A stretch of 64,000 nucleotides of DNA from NCBI RefSeq assembly GCF_018294505.1, contig NC_057802.1, positions 316,542,921 to 316,606,920 on the forward strand. Reading direction: 5' to 3'. The stretch's first letter is position 1; every line of letters starts with the position of its first letter. The notes below the pieces were generated by a model. The model did not search any database and was not told the origin of the DNA. It saw nothing but the letters and a program-made list of their open reading frames with translations. Made by a program: the position numbers and the translations under genes. The stretch is from Triticum aestivum (lineage: Eukaryota; Streptophyta; Magnoliopsida; Poales; Poaceae). Positions 57,215 to 64,000 of the stretch are shown piece after piece.

Positions 57215-57682
57215 CCGCACGGCGAGATCGTTGGAGCGCCGCAGATCGAGAGGCGCGGCGCACCGCATAGCAAGAGCGGATCCATCGGCGCTTGCCTGCT
57301 ATCGACAGGGCATCGCAGCTTTGTACACATCCCGTCAGTAAACCCATTCCTCGCCAGGAGTGGGCAGAGGCCCTCCGCAGCGTACTTGCACCAGAGGCCA
57401 GCCGCGCCGTACTTGCATTGGACGCCCATCGCGCCGTTTGCATGGGTCGCGCCGTTTGCCTTGTCCGCGGCCCGCTTGATGCCAACGCGCTGGTCGGTAG
57501 GCTCGACCGCCTCCTTGGCCCAGGTGTCTACCTGGGCGTAGTAGAGGAACATGGTTGTCGCATCCTCGAGTTTGTGATCTTCAATGAAATAGCCAACTTG
57601 AAGCTCGAGATCGCGCTCTAGATGTACCGCGAGCGTGTCGACCGCTTGGACGAATGCATGCACGAGTTCAGGTAGAGCCAAG
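57215..57682 (+). pseudogene. CACTA-borne ORF, second half
   Basis: It continues the frame of the first half after one copy of GCTCG: AARRDRWSAADREARRT, a TAG, then EWAEALRSVLAPEASRAVLA, DANALVGRLDRLLGPGVYLG and VEEHGCRILEFVIF, a TAG after LEIAL and a final piece to FR. It is Ala/Arg/Leu-rich and helical in look. Three in-frame stops make it a pseudogene. The overlapping - strand frame 57160-57681 is judged a shadow. Confidence 0.5.
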
Positions 57683-58073
57683 AGCTACCGTAGGCAAGGG
57701 CTGTTGGTCATGGTTTCATGGAGGTGTTTTATTTTGTTGAGTCGTTTCGACCCGGATAGCCATGTATTCACAACAATCATAGTATTGCTCTGTTTATTGC
57801 TTTGTTTCAATGTGTGTACTCTATTTTCGGTTCTTATATGTTCCGTTTCAATGTGTGTGTATACGCTTTCCATTCTATATATGTGGATGATAATAGCTAG
57901 ATTCAAATTAGTATACAAAAATAGATAGAAAATGGAATTCATAATATATATATATATATATATATTAATTATTCATTAGTTCATCACAAAATATATATAA
58001 TATCATCACATATACGTAATGATACTTAACTACTAGGTACAATGCATAAAATTGAAAATGAACAATACTAAAA
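57683..58073. other. AT-rich CACTA interior with (AT)n microsatellite
   Basis: There is no supported gene. A run of alternating AT lies at 57944-57965. Confidence 0.7.
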
Positions 58074-58677
58074 CTAATAATCCCTCCTGGGGCCAGTATT
58101 TCGGCAGCCCCTCGCCAACAGCTCCCTGGTGCGCGGCGTCTTCCCAGTGCGGAGGCAGTACTCCACCTCGCAGCGCTTGACATATCGATCTGCCTCTTGC
58201 TGGCGGACGAGCGTGAACGATCTTGCCATTTCGTTTGATGCCCACCGGAGCTCCTCGTCAATGGCACGCTGGAGCTTATCGGCCACCTCCACGCAGCGAT
58301 GAGGCGCCCAACGCCTTTGACCTTCTTCGCGAAGTTCTCGTCTTTGTACACCTCCTCCGCATGACGACGCGCCCGCCCCCAAAGCTCCGCCGCCTCCTTT
58401 TTCCAGGCGGCATCACGGGCTTCACAGGCCGCCTGGTACCTGGCTTCCTACTCCGCCATCTCCTTCTTGAATGCTACTTGCCTGGCTTTCTCAGCTGGCG
58501 GCATCGACTTCCACAGACAAAGATTGTACTAGCCCCAAAACCAATCCAAAGTTGGGGGGGGGGGGGTCCGGCGCAACCTCGTCTGGCGGCATGTAGGGGT
58601 CCTCGTCGCTGCTATTCGAGTGAGCGTCCTCGGGGGCGGTGACTCCTCGTCGGCGCGTGGGCAGACCGGCGGCGCCA
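58074..58677 (-). pseudogene. CACTA-borne degenerate gene on the - strand
   Basis: Candidate start MAPPVCPRADEESPPP at 58677. The following text is spread over frames: an acidic Ser-rich piece (SNSSDEDPYMPPDEVAPD), a Lys/Ala/Glu-rich helical piece (RYQAACEARDAAWKKEAAEL, HAEEVYKDENFAKKV) with an in-frame TAG, and then VADKLQRAIDEELRWASNEM and RQQEADRYVKRCEVEYCL ending near 58074. At least two frameshifts and a 13-base G run (58554-58566) disturb it. Proteins of this composition are often found inside wheat CACTA elements, to my recollection. The function is unknown. Confidence 0.5.
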
Positions 58678-59049
58678 TGGCAGAGATTTGAGAGAGAGAG
58701 GGCAAGCAAGGGGAGGATGTAGATGAGAATGCAGGCGGGACGACGTGAGCAAGGTAGTATTTATTGGCGGCCGGAATCTAGATTGACGGGAACCGTACAC
58801 ACGCTGGTCACCGGAATTTACGAGTACTGTAGTTTTAATTACAGACGATTCCTGCAGAAAAATCCATGTGTGAACTTAATAGCTTACAGTTTCCAATACA
58901 AAACCGTGTCTGATTAATGACCCCCGCCACCCACCTATCAAACTTCGAGCCACGAAATAGAGTGCCAATCGTGTGAGGGCCGGTTGTCTTGCCAGATCTT
59001 TACATTTTCTTTTTTGAAAACCAGATATTTACATTGTTTGATGATTTTT
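58678..59049. other. CACTA interior spacer
   Basis: No gene is supported. AAAACCGTGTCTGATTAATG near 58900 vaguely resembles the subterminal motif. The sequence leads into the tandem array. Confidence 0.4.
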
Positions 59050-62000
59050 TAACTCGCACACAAGTACACAAACATATGATTTTTCAAACTGTTATGCTTA
59101 GGCGTTGCATGTAGATGTAGTTCAAATTTGGATTACGGTCATTAAATGGCTATAAAATCACTTAAATGTCTTTAAAAGGTCAAATGACCCCTAGAATTTT
59201 CCAAACTTTCACATGAGAGTTGTAGTAGTGCACGTTAAAGTGAGAAAAAAATTTGTAGGCCGTAAGAGGAAGGTATCTCCCTTTCGTCATCAAACATGCA
59301 TTGTTCCCTCTTGGAACCACGAGCCTTCTAGTGAGTTGCTCCGGTTTGTGAGGGGTGTGTGTCCAAACTTTTGTCAAACAGGCAAATTTTACTACCACAT
59401 CATCTTGGTGGCATGAAATTACACCAAGCAAGGTTTCATGTTTTTCTGATCATTTTTTAATTTTTTGGAATTAAAATGCATGGCACTCCATGCATGTGTC
59501 CATGCTGTGAGACCAATATGTTTGAAAATTCCTTCTAATTTATTGCACATGGAATTAAATCACACACAAGTACACAAATATGATTTTTCAAACCGTTATG
59601 GTTAGCCGTTGCATGTAGGTGTAGCTCAAATTTGAATTACGGTCATTAAATGGCCAAAAAATCACTTAAATGTCTTTAAAAGGTCAAATGACCCCTGAAA
59701 TTTTTGAAATTTTCACATGACAGTTGTATTAGTGCACGTTAAACGTAGAAAAAATGTGAAGGCCATAAGAGGAAGTTATCTCCCATTCGTCATCAAACAT
59801 GCATTGTTCCCTCTTGGAACCACGAGCCTTCTAGTGAGTTGCTCCGGTTTGTGAGGGGGTGTGTCCAAACTTTCGTCAAATAGGCCAATTTTTTACCACA
59901 TCATCTTGGTGGCATGACATTACATCAAGCAAGGTTTCATGTTTTTCTGATCATTTTTTAATTTTTTGGAATTTAAATGCCATGACACTCCGTGCATGTG
60001 GTCATGCTGTGAGACCAATATGTGTGTAAATTCCTTCTAATTTACTGCACATGGAATTAACTCGCACATAAGTACACAAATATGATTTTTCAAACCGTTA
60101 TGGTTAGCTGTTGCATGTAGATGTAGTTCAAATTTGAATTACGGTCATTAAATGGCTAGAAAATCACTTAAATGTCTTTAAAAGGTCAAAGGACCCCTGG
60201 AATTTTCCAAATTTTCACACGACAGTTGTATTAGTGCACGTTAAATGTAGAAAAAAATTGAAGGCCGTAAGGGGAAGCTATCTCCCGTTCGTCATCAAAC
60301 ATGCATTGTTCCCTCTCGGAAACATGAGCCTTCTAGTGAGTTGCTTCGGTTTTTGAGGGGTGTGTGTACAAAATTTCGTCAAACATGCAATTTTTTACCA
60401 CATCATCTTGGTGGCATGACATTACATCAAGCAAGGTTTCATGTGTTTCTGATATTTTTTTAATTTTTTGGAATTAAAATGCCATGGCACTCCATGCATG
60501 TGTCCATGTCGTGAGACCAATATGTTTGAAAATTCCTTCTAATTTACTGCACAAGGAATTAACTCGCACACAAGTACACAAATAGTATTTTTCAAACCAT
60601 TATGGTTAGCCGTTGCATGTAGATGTAGTTCAAATTTGAATTACGGTCATTAAATGGCTAGAAAATCACTTAAATGTCTTTAAAAGGTCAAATGACCCCT
60701 GAAATTTTCCAATTTATCACATGATAGTTGTATTAGTGCACATTAATAAACATAGAAAAAATTTGAAGGCCGTAATAGGAAGCTATTTCCCGTTCGTCAT
60801 CAAACATGCATTGTTCCCTCTCGGAACAACGAGCCTTCTAGTGAGTTGCTCCGGTTTGTGAGGGGTGTGTGTCCAAACTTTCGGTAAACAGACCAATTTT
60901 TTTACCACATCATCTTGGTGGCATGACATACATCAAGCAAGGTTTCATGTTTTTCTGATCGTTTTTCATTTTTTTGGAATTAAAATGCCATGGCACTCCA
61001 TGCATGTGTCCATGCCGTGAGACCAATATGTTTGAAAATTCCTTCTAATTTACTGCACATGGAATTAACTCACACACAAGTACACAAATATGATTTTTCA
61101 AACCGTTATGGTTAGCCGTTGCATGTAGATGTAGTTCAAATTTGAATTACGGTCATTAAATGGCTACAAAATCACTTAAATGTCTTTAAAAGGTCAAATG
61201 ACCCCTGAAATTTTCCAAATTTTCACATGACAGTTGTAATAGTGCACGTTAAACGTAGAAATTTTTTTAGGCCGTAAGAGGAAGTTATCTCCCGTTCGTC
61301 ATCAAACATGCATTGTTCCCTCTCGGAACCACGAGCTTTCTAGTGAGTTGCTCTGGTTTGTGAGGGGTGTGTATCCAAACTTTCGTCAAACAGGCAATTT
61401 TTTTTACCACATCATCTTGGTGGCATGACATTACATCAAGCAAGGTTTCATGTTTTTCTTATCATTTTTTTGATTTTTTGGAACTAAAATGCCATGGCAC
61501 TCCATGCATGTGTCCATGCCGTGAGACCAATATGTTTGAAAATTCCTTCTAATTTACTGCACATGGAATTAACTCGCACACAAGTACACAAATATGATGT
61601 TTCAAACCGTTATGGTTAGTTGTTGCATGTACGTGTAGTTCAAATTTGAATTACAGTCATTAAATGGCTAGAAAATCATTTAAATGTCTTTAAAATATCA
61701 AATGACCCCTGAAATTTTCCAAATTTTCAAAGGACAGTTGTATTAGTGCATGTTAGATGTAGAAAAATTTGAAGGCCGTAAGGGGAAGCTATCTCCCGTT
61801 CGTCATCAAAGGTGCATGTTTCCCTCTCGGAAACACGAGCCTTCTAGTGAGTTCTTCGGTTTGTGAGGGGTGTGTGTCCAAACTTTCGTCAAACATGCCA
61901 AATTTTTTTACGACATCATCATGGTGGCATGACATTACATCAAGCAAGGTTTCATGTGTTTCTAATCTTTTTTAATTTTTTTGGAATTTAAATGCCATGA

Positions 62001-62255
62001 CACTCCATGCTTAATTGTGTCATAGCCGTTAGACCAATATGTTTGAAAATTCCTACCAATTTACTGCACATGGAATTAAATCACACACAAGTACACAAAA
62101 TATGACTTTTCAAACCGTTATGGTTAGCTGTTGCATGTACATGTAGTTCAAATTTGAATTACGGTCATTAAATGGCTAGAAAATCACTTAAATGTCTTAA
62201 AAGGTCAAATGGCCCCTGAAATTTTCCAAAATTTGACATGACAGTTGTATTAGTA
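59050..62255. repeat. Tandem array, unit about 503 bp, about 6.4 copies
   Basis: The word CGTCATCAAA recurs at 59285, 59788, 60290, 60795, 61297 and 61801, that is every 502-505 bp. The unit includes TGAGACCAATATGT, TCACTTAAATGTC and GTTGTATTAGTGCACGTTA. The first copy starts near AACTCGCACACAAGTACAC and the last stops at TTGTATTAGTA. Units look about 90-95 percent alike by eye. No unit has a long ORF. It is not a CRISPR array because the unit is too long and has no spacer pattern. Confidence 0.93.
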
Positions 62256-62535
62256 CTACAAATTTGTCGTACATTCAAAACACCATCCGTTGCCACTTTA
62301 CTCCAAATTCGTCTTTCACAGCTAATAAAAAGTATCCACAACATCACACACAATTTTTTTGTAGGAACCGTTTGCGATGAAAATTTCTGGGTCTATTTAA
62401 GTCTTCCTCCTTGAGCTTCGCCGGCTCGTCTACTCCAGTGACGGCAACCCCCGAATCCCCGAATCCCGATCCCCATTCCCGCACCCCCTTCTTGCAAAGA
62501 TGACGCCGTGGTAAAGCTTTGTGAAGGCCCGTACG
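62256..62535 (+). promoter_or_regulatory. Probable promoter and 5' leader of the Ala-rich ORF
   Basis: TATTTAAG at 62394-62401 lies about 140 bp before the ATG at 62536. Upstream, GAACCGTTTGCGATGA (62364) resembles the CACTA subterminal repeat. The leader turns abruptly from AT-rich to GC- and C-rich after 62400, as in grass 5' UTRs. Confidence 0.45.
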
Positions 62536-63147
62536 ATGGCCGCGTCGTCCCCGAGCGCCGCCGCCTGCGCCGAGAGCGCAGCCGCCTACGCCGAGAGTGC
62601 TGCCGCATCCGCATTGAGCGCAGCCGCATCCACCGAGATGGCGTCTGCGGCAGCCGACAGGGCAGCTGCAACAGCCGAGACGGCTGCAGCTACTGCTGTG
62701 ACGGTGGCTGCAAACGCCGAGAGTGCTCGAGATGCCGTCTGTGCCGCCGATGTCGCCCTGGCCTGGGTCAAGGCCATCCACGCCAAGATCGAGGACACAC
62801 ACGCCAAGATATTCCAGGCCACCTCGGAATCCAGCATGCAACCCACGCACGAAAAGGCGGCGGTGGCCATGGAGCACCTGCTTCCTCATGAGATCGCCGA
62901 GCGGGAGCTCGAGATGCAGGAGACGGCGGAGATCGAGGAGCGCCGGGAGGAGGAGTTGCGCGTGACTGAGGTCAAGGTAGAGAAGAGTCTGTCTGTCGAG
63001 GAATCGGTGGTGGAGTACCAACGTGAGCTTAGGTGCAGCCACTACTACGAGTATTACAACCTTGAAGACGGTGCTGAGGACGAGGACGAGGACGCGGTCG
63101 ACTTCAGCAGGGGGGACACAGAGTCCACCAACGGCGGCATTTCGCCA
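62536..63147 (+). pseudogene. Ala-rich repeat ORF, 3' end cut off by LTR F
   Basis: An open frame of about 204 codons from ATG 62536. Residues 1-75 are about half alanine in degenerate 7-residue steps (AAACAES, AAAYAES, AAASALS), predicted helical. Then come AWVKAIHAKIEDTHAKIF, a Glu-rich helix (ERELEMQETAEIEERREEEL) and an acidic end (EDGAEDEDEDAVDF). No stop interrupts it, but at 63148 an LTR starts and the remaining frame to 63249 is LTR sequence. I do not recognise a family. It may be a host gene fragment or a CACTA protein. Confidence 0.5.
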
Positions 63148-64000
63148 TGTCGGTGTACAAAAGAGGGGGCGCACTTCTGTACCCCTTTACCTGTGCACGG
63201 ACAGTCGAAGCCGCGCCCGCGGCCGCACCAGGCAGAGCGGAGGAGGTGAACCAAGGAAAAACCAAAGCTCAAGACGGCCAGAGCAACGCCAAGATCAAGA
63301 CCGCAAAGAAGCAGAGAGGCGAAGCAGGTTCCCCCGGCAAGGTCCTTGCCAGGGGCAGCCTCAGCGGCCCCGACAAGACCCTTGCCGGGGCAGCTCGCTC
63401 ACACCAGCGGAGTGAGCCACCCTCGGGCCCACGGGTTCCAACTCAGCCAACCACGTTGGAACTAGGGCTCCGGAGGCACCTCCATGGTGGCATGCAGATC
63501 TTTGTCAAGACCAAGGAATGTTCAAGATCAGATGAGGATTAAGACAACAGCCCTCGGCAAGATCCTTGCCGGGGATGACAGCGCGCCACGGCAATACCCT
63601 TGCCGGGCCACCCGGCAAGGCCCTCACCAAGGGCGCCAGCAGGGCCACTGTCAGACCCGCACCAACCAAGTCTCTGCCGCCGTTCGCATGCAGCTGCCAG
63701 CTCAACCAGCTGAGCAGGCACCTGCGTGGCAACATGCAGCTCCCAGGCCAACTCATCAATCGCCTACATGGCAACATGCAGATCTTCGTGAAGGCTCCAC
63801 CACCGCGCCACCTCAGCTGCCTGCCTGCCTACATGGCACCGCATGCATCGCTGGCCAGGGCACGTGTCGAAGCGAGGAGGAGCGGCGACGGACGGGACGG
63901 GCCTCGCCCCCGTCCCCGATAAAGCTAGGGGACACCTCAGCGGGGCATTAAATGCATCTTGTCCTGTAATACGAGCGATAAGCTCGCAATACTGTACGCC
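63148..64000. repeat. LTR F, incomplete (runs off the window)
   Basis: It starts TGTCGGTGTACAAAAGAGGG, a start type common for long cereal gypsy LTRs. It is GC-rich and has five or more copies of a CCTTGCCGGGG-like word between 63340 and 63640, and repeated CATGCAGATCTTCGT/CATGCAGCTCC words. The end is not seen, so a solo LTR cannot be told from a full element. CGCCA (63143-63147) would be the left duplication. ORFs here are not genes. Confidence 0.65.

Larger units (their letters stand above)
49396..64000. mobile_element. CACTA DNA transposon, left end and interior; right end not found
   Basis: It begins CACTAGTGCAGGTTGCTGC at 49396 after ATC (49393-49395, a possible 3-bp duplication). The next 520 bp hold about eight subterminal repeats of GTGTGCGAT/GTTTGCGAT, mixed with ACGGTTCA words. 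A related GAACCGTTTGCGATGA recurs at 62364. No transposase motif is seen in the readable interior. It contains degenerate gene-like ORFs, the 503-bp array, the Ala-rich ORF, element C and LTR F. The inverted right end is not in the window, so the extent is a lower bound. Confidence 0.68.

Noticed and set aside
57160..57681. 173-residue - strand ORF in the CACTA region
   Set aside because: It starts in the LTR of C and crosses its border. The + strand frame is the one that stays open across the insertion seam.
59050..62255. CRISPR-like or centromeric satellite array
   Set aside because: The unit is about 503 bp with no unique spacers, and there are only about six copies inside a transposon. 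A chromosomal satellite role is not supported by this window alone.
62344..63174. 276-residue - strand ORF opposite the Ala-rich ORF
   Set aside because: Its Cys/Gly/Leu-rich text is what the reverse of Ala/Glu codons gives, and it crosses the LTR F border.

Overview
The window looks like part of a Triticeae-type grass chromosome (wheat, barley or a relative). It has two plant housekeeping genes with GT-AG introns on the left. Everything to the right is nested LTR retrotransposons plus a CACTA DNA transposon, many of them of types common in wheat. There is no prokaryotic-style operon, CRISPR array, tRNA or rRNA that I can see.

Genic island (1-7593). Nine exons of a beta-adaptin gene, the AP-4 beta subunit, run on the + strand from 680 to 5313. 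The N-terminal exons lie off the left edge. Tail-to-tail with it on the - strand is a short intact gene for TOM7, a small mitochondrial import receptor subunit (6601-6849). The two could share only convergent 3' ends.

Nested block (7594-64000). I use letters for the elements. B is a Ty1/copia remnant (+): end of RNase H, one LTR, PBS and leader. A is a copia element (-) inserted in B's leader with TSD TGTCT on its left; it has gag, protease and integrase but no reverse transcriptase. B' is a copia element (-) of the same family as B. It sits inside A's gag with a perfect TSD (ATCCT) and its internal region is decayed. E is a Ty3/gypsy chromovirus (-) with an extra ORF ahead of gag. It is inserted near the 3' end of B' and is part of a tandem LTR-internal-LTR-internal structure. 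E' is a solo LTR of the same family in B' 5' LTR (TSD CTAGG). D1 and D2 are two non-autonomous LTR elements (+), D1 in A's 5' LTR and D2 in D1's leader. A CACTA transposon starts at 49396 inside D2. It carries degenerate gene-like ORFs, a roughly 503-bp tandem array and an Ala-rich ORF. C is a complete non-autonomous LTR element (50495-57209, TSD GCTCG) inside a CACTA ORF. F is the start of another LTR (63148) inside the Ala-rich ORF.

The right-hand ends of A, D1, D2, CACTA and F are not in the window. They should close in the reverse order beyond 64000. Apart from the two genes, most coding sequence is broken by stops and frameshifts. The elements interact as parasites: each insertion interrupts an older one, and at two seams the host reading frame is continuous when the insertion is ignored. 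I did not find a clear new defence or metabolic system. The most notable items are the repeated internal-LTR-internal structures in three unrelated families, PPT-like hairpins spread through the C/D elements, the extra ORF of E, and the 503-bp array with its neighbouring ORF.
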